This document shows, piece after piece, positions 16,608 to 26,074 of a DNA stretch of 64,000 nucleotides (position 1 is its first letter; each line of letters opens with the position of its first letter). The translations under genes and the position numbers were made by a program. The notes under the pieces are model-generated. The model worked only from the letters and a program-made list of their open reading frames with translations. It was not told the DNA's origin and did no database searches. Source of the DNA: Bacteroidetes bacterium 47-18 (GTDB lineage Bacteria > Bacteroidota > Bacteroidia > Chitinophagales > Chitinophagaceae); assembly GCA_001897155.1 (NCBI GenBank), contig MKSF01000007.1, forward strand, positions 92,457-156,456, written 5' to 3'.

Positions 16608-19271
16608 TCAGCCTAATTTCCGCAGCACGGCTTTCAGGTCTATGCCTTTCCCGAGCACCGGCTTAAAAATATCTCCTTCCGACCTGATGCGGTCCAAAGC
16701 GTTGGCTATGGTAAAATCTTTCATACTCAGTCCTTCCTTCACCTCTTCCCAATGCAGGGGCATAGAGACCGTAGCGCCCGGCTTGGGGCGGACGGAATAG
16801 GGTGCTGCCAGGGTAGCTGCCGCCCGGTTCTGTAAATAATCTATATAGATCCGGCCTTTGCGCTTACCGGTCATCCGCTCAATGCTCGTAAAGTCAAACA
16901 ACTGGCTTACCTCGCCGGCAATGAACCTGGCGAACATCTGCGACTGGTCGTAGCTGTATTTATTGCCCAAGGGTATATAGATGTGCATGCCGGTGGATCC
17001 CGATGTCTTGCAAAAGGAAGGTACTTTTATGGATTCCAGGAATTCATGAATGGCCTGCGCTACCGCTATTACCTGGTCAAAAGTATTGGTCTTATCGGGA
17101 TCAAGGTCCAGCGCGCACCAGGTGGGATTTTCAGGCCGCTCTATGGTGCTGTTCCAGGGATTGACATCTATGGCGCCCAGGTTGGCCATGAACAGCAGGC
17201 TGGCCTTGTCCTGGCAAAGCATATAATTCTTTTGCTCGTTGTCGCCTTCCGCCTTGTAAGGGTAGGTGGCCACCCAGCCGGGGGCCTTGTCCGTCATATC
17301 CTTCTGGTAAAAGCTGTCCTTATCGATACCGTTGGGAAACCTGTGAAGCGACATGGGCCGGTTCCTGATATGCGGCAATATATACCTGGCTACCGATGCG
17401 TAATAATCTATCAGGTCGCCTTTGGTAAACCCGTCATCCGGCCATAATACTTTATCCAGGTTGGTAAATACCAGCTCATTGTTATTCACCTTTACTGTCT
17501 TCTTTTGAGGCTTCTTCGCGGTTTTTGCAGGCGATTTACGGCTTTGGGGAGGCCCTGCTTCGTCTGTGACGACAGCCCCGGTAGGAAGCTCCTTTTCCTC
17601 CTTCACTGCTGTCGGCTTCTTATCTTCCCTTAAGGCAATGAATGCGGGATGGCGGAATACGCCTCCTTCCGTGATCTCCGTAAAACGGATCTCGCATACC
17701 AGCTCCGGCTGCAGCCAGACCACTGCTGCTCTGGGAGGGCGCGGTCGGAACGGGGAGGAGGTGTCCACGTCCGGCGTTTCGTCAAACGGGCTGGTCTTGC
17801 GGATCAGCGGTTCGAACAGCGCCAGGAGCGTGCGTTGTTCCTGCTCCTTGAACCCGGTACCGGCTTTGCCTACATATCTGAACTTTTTACCTTCAAAGAC
17901 GCCCAGCAACAGGGAGCTGAAAGCCTTTGAGCTGCCCTGGTTCCTTGTATAGCCTCCTATCACCACTTCCTGCCTTTTCTGCGCTTTGATCTTCAGCCAG
18001 TCCCTGGAACGCTCCCCGGGATGATAGCGGCTGTTGGATCGTTTGGCTATGATGCCTTCAAGGCCCATACCAGACACCTGCTTAAAAAGCGTGGTACCGG
18101 CAACATTCAGGCTGTCGCTTAGCTTGATGATAGGATGCTTATCCGGGATTATGCTGCTTAGAATGGCCTTTCGCCGGGATAAGGGCAGCCCCCTCAGGTC
18201 TTTGCCTTCATACCAGAGCAGGTCAAAAATATAGTACTGCAAAGGTCCGTCCGATGGCTTCTGCCAGTTCTGAAGCCTGTTGAAATCAGGCAGGCCCTCA
18301 TCGTTGACCGCGACGATCTCACCATCCAGCACCGCGCGTATGTGCCATGCCTTCACAGCGTCCGTTACCGGGTAGAACCTGTCAGAGAAGGACTTCTCAT
18401 TCCTGGACAGCAGTTTTGTCGTCCTGTTATTGCAGAATGCCAGTGCCCTGTAACCGTCCCATTTTACTTCATATTCCCAATCGTCATTATCAAAAGGCTC
18501 ATCCACCAGCGTGGCCAGCATAGGTATGACAGATTTTGGGAAGGCTGCCTCAGGCGCCCCGGCAAGTATTTTTTTAATATCCTCACCTGTGCCGGAAATA
18601 GCCCCCTTCTTTTGAACGTTCTTTTTGGCTGCCTTCTTCGGGGCTGCGGTTTTACGGGGAGGAGGAGCGACAGCTTTAGCGCCTGGACCTTTACTACTGG
18701 CTTTGGCCATCTGCGCTATGGTCTTTCGTGACACTACCGATTTATCTTTAGTAGTTATATCTGCTTCGGAGGCATAAGCGTCCTTATGCTTGATCAGCAG
18801 CCAGGCATTCTTTTCCCGGCCTTTCATCCTTACCAACGCAAACTCTCCCCTGAGCTTTTTGCCGTTGAGCCTGAACTTCATGCTGCCGGCCTTCCACTGC
18901 TTCAGCAGGTCCTTTTCCATCTCCTGCTTGCTCTCCGCCGGAACGAGAGGTTCATAGGTGCCCTCGTCCCAGACAATGACGGTACCGGCCCCGTAATTGC
19001 CTTTCGGTATGATACCCTCAAAATCTTTGTAATCGTACGGGTGATCCTCCACTTCCATGGCCAGTCGCTTGTCCGCAGGATTGAGCGATGGACCTTTGGG
19101 TACCGCCCAGCTTTTCAGGACGCCCTGTATTTCCAGCCGGAAATCATAATGCAGGTGGGATGCATCATGCTTCTGGACCACGAACCTGAGCTGCGTTGGG
19201 CCTGGCTTTCCGCCTTCCGGCTCCGGCGTATCATTAAATGATCTTTTCTTTCGGTAGGTAGCAAGTGCCAT
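16608..19271 (-). CDS. ligD: ATP-dependent DNA ligase D (end joining)
   Basis: 887 residues with all three LigD modules in the order phosphoesterase - ligase - polymerase. The 3'-phosphoesterase domain (about 25-170) has HYDFRLE (H41) and DHPYDYK (H77). A Lys/Ala/Pro-rich linker follows. The ligase domain has adenylation lysine K270 in EVKWDGYRA. A second Lys-rich linker leads to the primase-polymerase domain (about 590-887) with LDLDP metal ligands. It repairs double-strand breaks with Ku. No ku gene is in this window. The gene stands alone between a terminator and a hairpin. Confidence 0.96.
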   Translation of the reverse strand: MALATYRKKRSFNDTPEPEGGKPGPTQLRFVVQKHDASHLHYDFRLEIQGVLKSWAVPKGPSLNPADKRLAMEVEDHPYDYKDFEGIIPKGNYGAGTVIVWDEGTYEPLVPAESKQEMEKDLLKQWKAGSMKFRLNGKKLRGEFALVRMKGREKNAWLLIKHKDAYASEADITTKDKSVVSRKTIAQMAKASSKGPGAKAVAPPPRKTAAPKKAAKKNVQKKGAISGTGEDIKKILAGAPEAAFPKSVIPMLATLVDEPFDNDDWEYEVKWDGYRALAFCNNRTTKLLSRNEKSFSDRFYPVTDAVKAWHIRAVLDGEIVAVNDEGLPDFNRLQNWQKPSDGPLQYYIFDLLWYEGKDLRGLPLSRRKAILSSIIPDKHPIIKLSDSLNVAGTTLFKQVSGMGLEGIIAKRSNSRYHPGERSRDWLKIKAQKRQEVVIGGYTRNQGSSKAFSSLLLGVFEGKKFRYVGKAGTGFKEQEQRTLLALFEPLIRKTSPFDETPDVDTSSPFRPRPPRAAVVWLQPELVCEIRFTEITEGGVFRHPAFIALREDKKPTAVKEEKELPTGAVVTDEAGPPQSRKSPAKTAKKPQKKTVKVNNNELVFTNLDKVLWPDDGFTKGDLIDYYASVARYILPHIRNRPMSLHRFPNGIDKDSFYQKDMTDKAPGWVATYPYKAEGDNEQKNYMLCQDKASLLFMANLGAIDVNPWNSTIERPENPTWCALDLDPDKTNTFDQVIAVAQAIHEFLESIKVPSFCKTSGSTGMHIYIPLGNKYSYDQSQMFARFIAGEVSQLFDFTSIERMTGKRKGRIYIDYLQNRAAATLAAPYSVRPKPGATVSMPLHWEEVKEGLSMKDFTIANALDRIRSEGDIFKPVLGKGIDLKAVLRKLG

Positions 19272-19387
19272 AATCTATATGTTTGAATGCATACAGAACA
19301 TTCCGCTACTTAAATAGTTGCGTTCAAAATTGTAAAATCTGCCGGGCATGGCTTCACTCCCGGGTGGCTTACCTCGCTATATGCAGT

Positions 19388-19423
19388 TACAACAACGCCC
19401 GGTGATAACCGGGCGTTGTTGTA
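19388..19423. terminator. Strong hairpin between ligD and brkB-like gene
   Basis: Perfect 16-bp stem TACAACAACGCCCGGT / ACCGGGCGTTGTTGTA with loop GATA. It lies downstream of the brkB-like gene (minus strand); no T run follows, so the terminator role is likely but not certain. Confidence 0.6.
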
Positions 19424-19504
19424 TATTGTATGAACGATTCCGTGTATGATCCGGAATATCCTTTCCAGGCCCTGCGGACTTGGCTGATTGATGGTGACAA
19501 TGAT

Positions 19505-20488
19505 CTATGTATCTGTTCTTTTTCCCTTGGCCATATCCGTCTCTGTGAGTGGTGCAGGCGGCACCTGGTCGGTCTCTTTCTCTACTTCTTTGACTTCCAC
19601 ATACACTGCAAACTCAGACGGCTCTATCGGTACGCCTTTATAGGCCGCATACTCACGCGTGTACACCGCTCCAAAATACAGGATAGCAGCAGTATAATAC
19701 ACCCATAACAATATAAGCACTATTGCGCTGGCTGCCCCGTAAGTGCTCTCTGTGCTGGACCTTTCGATATAGATGCCGATCAGGAAATGCCCGATCACGA
19801 AAAGAATAGCGGTGAACAGCGCTCCCGACCGCACCATTTTCCACCGGATGTTTACGTCGGGCAGCACTTTGAAGATAATACAGAACATAAAAAAGATCAC
19901 ACCGAATGACACGAGGAAATTGATACCGCTGAACAATGAAACGGTCGAATCCGGGAAGAAGTGCTGGAGCCTGTCTGTAAGCGCGAGCACGGTACCGTTG
20001 ACAATAAGGGTAACCACGAGCAGGAAGCCCAGCCCGATGACCAGCGAGGAGGAAAGCAGGCGGTCCTTGATCATCTTCAGCCAGCCCTTTTTGGCCTTGG
20101 CACGCACATGCCAGATATTATTGATGGAATTCTGGATATCGCCAAATACGGTGGTCGCAGCCAGGAGAAGCGTTACCACGCTGATGATAAGGGCCAGGTT
20201 GGACTTGCCCGAGAGCGAAAGGTTCCTGATGATATCCTGGACCTGGCTGGCGACGCTGGGTCCTATTAATCCCCGCAGCTCGCTAAAGATCTTCCCCTGG
20301 ATAGCGTCTTCACCCAGGAAGATGCCTGCCAGCGAGATCACCAGTACCAATATCGGTCCGATTGAAAAAACAGTATAGTATGCCAGCGAGGCGCTGTATT
20401 TTAATGCCGGTTCGTTCATAAACCCCGTTACCGTGTTCTTTAATATGGTAAAGTGGGATCTGAAAAAATTGCCTTTATCCTTTGCCAT
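19505..20488 (-). CDS. YihY/BrkB-family membrane protein
   Basis: 327 residues with six predicted membrane helices between about 35 and 285, and the family motifs ALKYSASLAYYTVFSIGPIL near the start, NIWHVRAKAK in the middle and YGAASAIVLILLWVYYTAAILYFGA near the end of the membrane part. The C-terminus is a charged tail (EVKEVEKETDQ). The family is a widespread inner-membrane protein of uncertain function, once called ribonuclease BN in error; no enzymatic motif is visible. Single gene. Confidence 0.9.
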   Translation of the reverse strand: MAKDKGNFFRSHFTILKNTVTGFMNEPALKYSASLAYYTVFSIGPILVLVISLAGIFLGEDAIQGKIFSELRGLIGPSVASQVQDIIRNLSLSGKSNLALIISVVTLLLAATTVFGDIQNSINNIWHVRAKAKKGWLKMIKDRLLSSSLVIGLGFLLVVTLIVNGTVLALTDRLQHFFPDSTVSLFSGINFLVSFGVIFFMFCIIFKVLPDVNIRWKMVRSGALFTAILFVIGHFLIGIYIERSSTESTYGAASAIVLILLWVYYTAAILYFGAVYTREYAAYKGVPIEPSEFAVYVEVKEVEKETDQVPPAPLTETDMAKGKRTDT

Positions 20489-20864
20489 AGACGTTTAATT
20501 TTTGGTATAATAACTTCAAATGCAAAGGAATAGTTCATCAGGATGCTTGATCCGTTTTTTTTTGATTTTTTAAGCGGTACATAACTTGGGACAGGATACC
20601 TGTAAAATTGTTGCCATCCTTCCCAACATTCAAGGGGAAACAGGCGTTATTTTTTTCTGCCCTGTTTAAACGGCCGGAACAGATAAACATATTCGAAAGC
20701 CCGGGAATCGGGCAGTACAGTTGTTTGTCAGGCTGTTTCCTGTATCCGGGCAGCCGGCTGATATTATAATATATAAAATAAAAAACGTTATCTTTAATAA
20801 AAAGCCAATTCCTTTATTATCTTTCTGGATATAAAGCTTATTCACTATAACAACAATCAGAACC
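20489..20864. other. AT-rich intergenic stretch before the PIN gene
   Basis: No gene recognised. TATCTTTC at 20818-20825 is a one-mismatch -7 box 40 bases before the PIN gene. A 74-codon minus-strand frame here has no signs of being real. Confidence 0.4.
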
Positions 20865-21944
20865 ATGGTAAACCTGGTTTTAGATACCAATGCCTGGATG
20901 TACCTGGCTAAAGGGTTCTATGCAGATACGGAGAAAATTGAGCATGAAGGTCACTTTGAGATTGCTGCCCGCATGCTGGACGGCATTGAAAACGGGACAT
21001 GGAGACTGTTTTCCAATTATATAATCAGGCTGGATTGGGAAAGGAATAGGCTTATCTCTCAAAAATCAATAGAGCAGTATGAGCAGGAGATAGAAGAGGA
21101 AGAGCATCTGCTCAGGAAAAAACGCAACAAAGATTATGCGGAAGCGGTGCAGCTCTATTATAGGAAAAAGGGTAGCCTCCGGCAGAAAATAAACCGTAAT
21201 AAAAGCCAGATCGAAATAATAGATGCATTATTGAAAAGGTCTGTCGATATACCGGTAAAGGATGATCATAAGAAAATAGTAGTGGACTGGATGATCGGGA
21301 AAAGGACACCATTTCACAGGAAATCCTATAATGTAGGGGATGCGCTTACCTTCCTGAGCACTGTTGATTTCTTCTGGTATGATGCAGACAGCCTCTATAC
21401 GGAAAATACGATTTTTATATCCAATAATACTGCAGACTTTTACCTGGAAAATGATAGTATGCATTCCGGGCTGCAGGAAATGCTGCAGAACAAGCCGTTT
21501 ATTTTTGAAAAGAACCTTGCAACAGCGCTGCAGGCGGAAAGCACGATAATAGCTGAATATAATGCGTATTTAAGCTATGCCAACCGGGACGTGATCACCT
21601 GCTTGAAGCACTGTAAAGGTATGGAATACAATATGGCAACCGTGGAATTCAACCATAAGGTCATCATAGAAGAGGATAAGGAAGGCTTTATATACAACCC
21701 GCATCAGGGAAGACTGGATTTCGGGGAGGGCTTTGATCTGACGGAAAGGGAATTGATCGAACGCGACGGGAAAAGATTTAAGACCATTGACTTGGGCTCA
21801 TGCAGCTTTTGCAACGCCGTTCATATCAGGTGCTGCTGCGGGGAAGAGCACGCCACGGACACCGGTGATATCATTTGCGGATGCGGAAGGCAATATCACT
21901 TCTCCGACCTGAACAATAATTTCCGCCAGGGATCGCTTCATTAA
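20865..21944 (+). CDS. PIN-domain protein with C-terminal zinc-finger-like end
   Basis: 359 residues. The N-terminus VLDTNAWMYLA is the PIN nuclease motif with its first acidic residue. Further acidic positions are near residue 50 (LDWERN, IIRLDWE) and 165 (NVGDALTFLSTVDF), followed by IFISNNTADF, the usual last acidic strand. A charged helical stretch (65-120) interrupts the fold. The C-terminal 50 residues carry CSFC, RCCCGEEH and CGCG, a probable zinc-binding unit. PIN proteins cut RNA as toxins or in defence and decay; no antitoxin partner is beside it. It sits alone in an AT-rich pocket, suggesting transfer. Confidence 0.75.
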   Translation: MVNLVLDTNAWMYLAKGFYADTEKIEHEGHFEIAARMLDGIENGTWRLFSNYIIRLDWERNRLISQKSIEQYEQEIEEEEHLLRKKRNKDYAEAVQLYYRKKGSLRQKINRNKSQIEIIDALLKRSVDIPVKDDHKKIVVDWMIGKRTPFHRKSYNVGDALTFLSTVDFFWYDADSLYTENTIFISNNTADFYLENDSMHSGLQEMLQNKPFIFEKNLATALQAESTIIAEYNAYLSYANRDVITCLKHCKGMEYNMATVEFNHKVIIEEDKEGFIYNPHQGRLDFGEGFDLTERELIERDGKRFKTIDLGSCSFCNAVHIRCCCGEEHATDTGDIICGCGRQYHFSDLNNNFRQGSLH

Positions 21945-22283
21945 TGCCGGTCAGCCCGGGACTGTATGGCTGGCGCTTAATACCCCATTTGGGGAAGTGC
22001 TTATACAGTTTGATATTTTTTTTAATGTATATTATTTTGGTTTTTAATGTGGGGTTGGTCTGGCAGGAGACTTGTTGCTGTTACTGTATCATTTCCTGTG
22101 AACTGCGGTTTCCGGGAATGAAAGCATACGATGCGGATATAGGGTGAAGATAAATGCCCCGGTTACTTCCGGAAATGGTCAGCAGCTTTATCCCGGTCCG
22201 TTCTGCCTCTTTTGACCATCCTGTGCTCAGGTGATTGCTACAGGTCAGAGAGTGCTTTTTTTATCACTTTAAAATGATGCAGG
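21945..22283. other. Intergenic stretch
   Basis: No gene, repeat or clear promoter seen. A 67-codon frame starting at the PIN stop is hydrophobic and cysteine-rich but has no support. Confidence 0.4.
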
Positions 22284-22523
22284 ATGAACAACATGTATAA
22301 GCCCAACCTGGTACTTCTGTTGCTGATGGCCGTAATAACGGCCCTGGCTGTCGGCTGTGAGCAGAATACCCATGGTTACAGGGACAGGGATAATTATGAA
22401 AGCAACACGCTGGAACCTTCTGATGAGACCGGAGCACCTGTTGCTCCGGACCATACGGATACTTCTACGAGCTCCGGTAACAATACGGGCGGTTCCGTGG
22501 ATTCTGCCGGAGGTATGCAATAA
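22284..22523 (+). CDS. Small lipoprotein
   Basis: 79 residues. A lipoprotein signal with lipid cysteine (MAVITALAVGC, Cys 31) is followed by a short, polar, Gly/Ser/Thr/Asp-rich tail that is probably disordered. The start could also be the Met at residue 4. No family recognised. A hairpin terminator lies about 115 bases downstream, shared with the convergent gene. Confidence 0.6.
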   Translation: MNNMYKPNLVLLLLMAVITALAVGCEQNTHGYRDRDNYESNTLEPSDETGAPVAPDHTDTSTSSGNNTGGSVDSAGGMQ

Positions 22524-22638
22524 ATTACCGCGCTTAATTTTCCTGTCTGCACCTTATCAGGTCCTGTTGAACGGATTGGTTTGGCGGCGCTTACCGCGTA
22601 CCGGTCCTGGAGGCAGGATATGACTGAAACCGGCAAAA

Positions 22639-22676
22639 ACAAAAGAGACTGCCCTTTTGGGACAGCCTCTTTTGTA
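22639..22676. terminator. Bidirectional terminator
   Basis: Imperfect inverted repeat ACAAAAGAGACTGCCC / GGGACAGCCTCTTTTGT between convergent genes. Confidence 0.75.
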
Positions 22677-22717
22677 AGGTGTTAATATTACTGGTGCCTG
22701 TATAATACTTTCAGGCT

Positions 22718-25243
22718 TTAGGGTTTAACCAGTTTATCTGTATAGACTTCACGGGAGGTGCTTACTTCAAGATAATAATTACCTGGAGGTAAGTGAGTCA
22801 CATCCAGATGTAAAGATGTGCTGCCGTTAGCGCCTTTAAAATGATCTGCAACGGATATCGCCCCTTTGCTGTCATATATTACAACGCTTATAGCCTCATC
22901 CTGTTCCGTTTGCTGTAATTTGATGCTGATATATTCTGTAAAAGGGTTCGGGGCTGTTATCATCCGTGCTGCCGCGATGTTATGAGACACGATGATCACT
23001 TTACTATAGCTGTTACTTTTATCCAGGTCCGTCATTTGCAGTTTATACAGATTTATGCCGCTGTAAGGGTGCTGATCCGTGAAGCTGTAATGATTTGCTG
23101 CCGGCTGGCTTTGTGCTTGCACGCTGCCTATGGTGGCCCACTGAGACCCGTTGGTGCTGCGCAGGATATCAAAGTGGCTTACATTTTTTTCCTCTTCTGT
23201 AGTCCATTCAAGCACAGTCTGCTGTTCCCGGGCATACCCGCTGAAAGCTGTCAGTTGCAGTGGCAGCGGTTCTGCGGTGATGATGGTATAGGAAACGGGA
23301 GCGCTGGAAGAGCCGGCAGCATCCGTCATAGTATAGTTAAAGACTAATGGGTTGGAGGCATCGCCGCTGTTCAGGGCACCGTAGATGACCATTTTATTGT
23401 AATCAAAGTCAGGGATAATGGCTGTAGCGGTATTAGGGATCACCTGCTGTACGCCACCGTTTGCAGCCCCGAAATCATACCAAAGCCGGGTATTGTTTTT
23501 CACAGAAGTTACCGTAAAGGTCGCACCTGTACCGCCGCTTCCGTTACAGGCTGCTGCTGCGGGGCAGTCTTCCGCGTCAGAGCCGGATAGGGAGCCGTTG
23601 CCACCCGGCCCCGATAAGGCTGCAGCATTCATTGGTATATACCGGAAGCCGGCTACTGCGGGAAAGTCGCCGCCCGGTGAGCCGTATAATGCTGAAAATG
23701 CGCTGTTGGGCACCTGGTATTCTTTAGGATCCGCAACTGGTGTCTGCTGAATGCCGAATTTCACTTCAATCATATCCCTGTCGCGTATTTCTACCGGCAC
23801 GATGCCGTTTTTAACGGATGAAGGACTGTTGTATCCGGTTCCTGATCCGTCCTTTACGCCGGAACCGCTGCCATTATTTATTCCGAAATGCTCACCTGCA
23901 TACTCCCATCCGGATGGCAGCTTTTTAAGGCTGCTGTTCCATGTGCCGCCTTCTGTACCGCTGCCGTCCGTAGATAAAATCAGTTCCAGGTTGCCGAAAG
24001 TGATTTTGTCTATTTCAAAAGTACCGTCATTCGCGACAGGAACTTTTGAAATAATGTTATGGGTGGAAGGATTGACCAGGTATACATACAGTTGCTCACC
24101 GGAAGGACTATATATGCCATCGCCGTCTACAGCGGCGTTTGTCAGACCGTTACCATCATGGTGTACGGAACCGCTTATAATCATTTTTTTTACAATGCCC
24201 GCTACCATGGAAAGATCTATGCCGCCATTGGTTTCGGTAGTATTGTTGGGAAACACGGTGGTGTTGGTCCAGTCTACAGCGCTTGCAGACCTGTTGGCAG
24301 GGGTGGTAGTGTTCCAGAAATCAACAGGAAAGATAGAGTAGCCGTATATGACAGAATGATTACTGAGATTGAAATCCATAAAGCTGAAATATACGCCGCC
24401 GATACCCTGGTTGCTGACAATATCGGATATTTGCAGCAAATTGTTGGTATTGACGTTTCTCCTCGTTATAAAATAATCCGCCGTATTGCCTCCGTATATA
24501 TTGCCGGCAGTATAATAATTTGAGCTGTTTACCCGGAGGAAAGTGGGAGCGTAGGCCGTGGGAGTGCCGTTGGCGTCCACGGCGGTGACAATACCCACTA
24601 CGCAGGCATCGTGTGCGTTGGAGGCGCCCCGTTCCAGGATGGCAAAGCCGGTGGCGGCTGCATTTTCAATATTGTAGCCTGATGCTATGATGGCGTCTAC
24701 CCTTTCAATGGCATTATTATTAACCTGGTTGACATCGTTTGTAAACAGGTTGTCCGTTCCCATACCCAGAAAGCGATGGGCGAAATTGTCTTCCATTTTG
24801 GGATAATACGGATAATTGGTTCTCACCTCTGTATTGCCTGAGCTTAAGGTGCCTTCGTAAAATATAAGGTCTACATTCCGTAAATTGGCGGGAGGGGTGG
24901 TTTGCCTCCTGACAAATATCTGGAGGGGGAGTGACTGCCCGATATAATAGCTGTAGGTGGAATTTGTTGTCTGGAAGCTTTGGAGTTGCTGTGCTCTCGG
25001 TACTGCGGAACCGCTGAGATTGCCGTAATAATAATCCTTATTATTGCTCCCGACCGATGATGCAGCACCGGGAGCGGCTCCCGTATTATATGTGTTTCCG
25101 ACTGAAGGAATGAATGTGGTGTGGTAAGCTGCAGATATCCCGGTCTGGGCATAGGCTGCTTCACAGTAAGCGCTGCAAAGGCCGATCACTAAGGACGGGC
25201 ATATAAAAGCACTTACTGCTGTTGACTTTAAGTAGTGTTTCAT
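22718..25243 (-). CDS. Large secreted protein with T9SS type A sorting tail
   Basis: 841 residues. Signal peptide at the N-terminus (cleavage near AYAQ). The first 350 residues are Asn/Ser/Thr/Tyr-rich and look like an extracellular beta domain. Residues 360-470 contain a carboxypeptidase-like or SdrD-B-like insert (VDGDGIYSPSGEQLYVYLV, TFEIDKITFGNLELILSTDG). The region around 660-760 has QLTAFSGYAREQQTVLEWTT, a module often found just before T9SS tails. The last 80 residues (APNPFTEYISIKL, HLPPGNYYLEVST) form the sorting domain. It is a surface protein or adhesin; its ligand is unknown. Single gene. Confidence 0.88.
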   Translation of the reverse strand: MKHYLKSTAVSAFICPSLVIGLCSAYCEAAYAQTGISAAYHTTFIPSVGNTYNTGAAPGAASSVGSNNKDYYYGNLSGSAVPRAQQLQSFQTTNSTYSYYIGQSLPLQIFVRRQTTPPANLRNVDLIFYEGTLSSGNTEVRTNYPYYPKMEDNFAHRFLGMGTDNLFTNDVNQVNNNAIERVDAIIASGYNIENAAATGFAILERGASNAHDACVVGIVTAVDANGTPTAYAPTFLRVNSSNYYTAGNIYGGNTADYFITRRNVNTNNLLQISDIVSNQGIGGVYFSFMDFNLSNHSVIYGYSIFPVDFWNTTTPANRSASAVDWTNTTVFPNNTTETNGGIDLSMVAGIVKKMIISGSVHHDGNGLTNAAVDGDGIYSPSGEQLYVYLVNPSTHNIISKVPVANDGTFEIDKITFGNLELILSTDGSGTEGGTWNSSLKKLPSGWEYAGEHFGINNGSGSGVKDGSGTGYNSPSSVKNGIVPVEIRDRDMIEVKFGIQQTPVADPKEYQVPNSAFSALYGSPGGDFPAVAGFRYIPMNAAALSGPGGNGSLSGSDAEDCPAAAACNGSGGTGATFTVTSVKNNTRLWYDFGAANGGVQQVIPNTATAIIPDFDYNKMVIYGALNSGDASNPLVFNYTMTDAAGSSSAPVSYTIITAEPLPLQLTAFSGYAREQQTVLEWTTEEEKNVSHFDILRSTNGSQWATIGSVQAQSQPAANHYSFTDQHPYSGINLYKLQMTDLDKSNSYSKVIIVSHNIAAARMITAPNPFTEYISIKLQQTEQDEAISVVIYDSKGAISVADHFKGANGSTSLHLDVTHLPPGNYYLEVSTSREVYTDKLVKP

Positions 25244-25574
25244 AAGTATAATATATCCATATCAGCTTGGGTAACAGTATCTTTCCGGGACAGGCAGCCA
25301 TGTTAAGGATTTAACCTGGATGCGCTGTAATATTTTGCAGGACAATAATATCAGCTACCCGTTAATCATATTTAATGTATATGATTTCAAATACTGTGCC
25401 AGACGATGTTATTTAATACTTATTTGCCCTGTACATTATGCCGGTTTGCCGGTATGGGAGCCATTCTGGACGGGATGTAATAATAGTATGTTTTTGGAAA
25501 GAGCGTTGCGCAGCAAATACGCGCCGCTCTTTAACTGGGGCGTTGAGCAGACGGGCCGTCTTGCCTGGTCCATA
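25244..25574. other. Intergenic stretch with a hairpin
   Basis: Holds an inverted repeat AAAGAGCG / CGCTCTTT at 25498-25505 and 25525-25532 with GCG/CGC pairing inside. No gene seen; short frames across it show no support. Confidence 0.45.
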
Positions 25575-26063
25575 CTACTTTAAAAGAGGACGTATAATGC
25601 CGTCCAATTCTTTATACGTTACGGATGCTTCTGTAAAATAGCGGTAAGTTTTTCTTTTATAAAGAATGGTTGTAGCGGGCAGGCTGCCGGACCAGTCATT
25701 ATTGAGCCGGGGAATGAACTCATCCGGCACGGATTCATTCATCCATACCACTTCACTCTTTAATTGCTTCTGCTGTACCCATTTTTCCAGTTGCTCGGGA
25801 TATTGCTCCTTAAAATCGAAGCTGACCAGCAGGACTTTTACGGGCTTGTCCTTATACTGCTCCTGTATCTTTTCCAGTGCCGGCAGCTCTTTGACGCATG
25901 GGATGCACCAGGTGGCCCAGTAATTGACCACATAGATGGTATCCGTACCGGCATTTAGCCTTTCGTTCAGCTGTACGGCGCTGACGGCGCTGATAGCCTG
26001 GCTGTATGCTGGGGCGGCATACAGCAGCAGGATCGCGATAAGAAGATGATGGATAACGTTCAT
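25575..26063 (-). CDS. TlpA-like exported thioredoxin-fold protein
   Basis: 162 residues with a signal peptide (HHLLIAILLLYAAPAYSQ). The active site is WCIPC with cysteines at 53 and 56, and the cis-proline loop is LPATTILY. It is a periplasmic thiol-disulfide oxidoreductase of the TlpA/ResA class, probably reducing exported proteins or heme-carrier cysteines. Its start lies 11 bases after the gpmI stop, so the two genes are likely co-transcribed, although their functions are not linked. Confidence 0.9.
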   Translation of the reverse strand: MNVIHHLLIAILLLYAAPAYSQAISAVSAVQLNERLNAGTDTIYVVNYWATWCIPCVKELPALEKIQEQYKDKPVKVLLVSFDFKEQYPEQLEKWVQQKQLKSEVVWMNESVPDEFIPRLNNDWSGSLPATTILYKRKTYRYFTEASVTYKELDGIIRPLLK

Positions 26064-26074
26064 AAGAGGAAGAT

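Noticed and set aside
20666..20890. 74-codon minus-strand frame overlapping the PIN start
   Set aside because: It is antisense to the start of a well-supported gene and has no features of its own.
21944..22147. 67-codon frame after the PIN gene
   Set aside because: No promoter, no homologous pattern, and biased composition of a chance frame.
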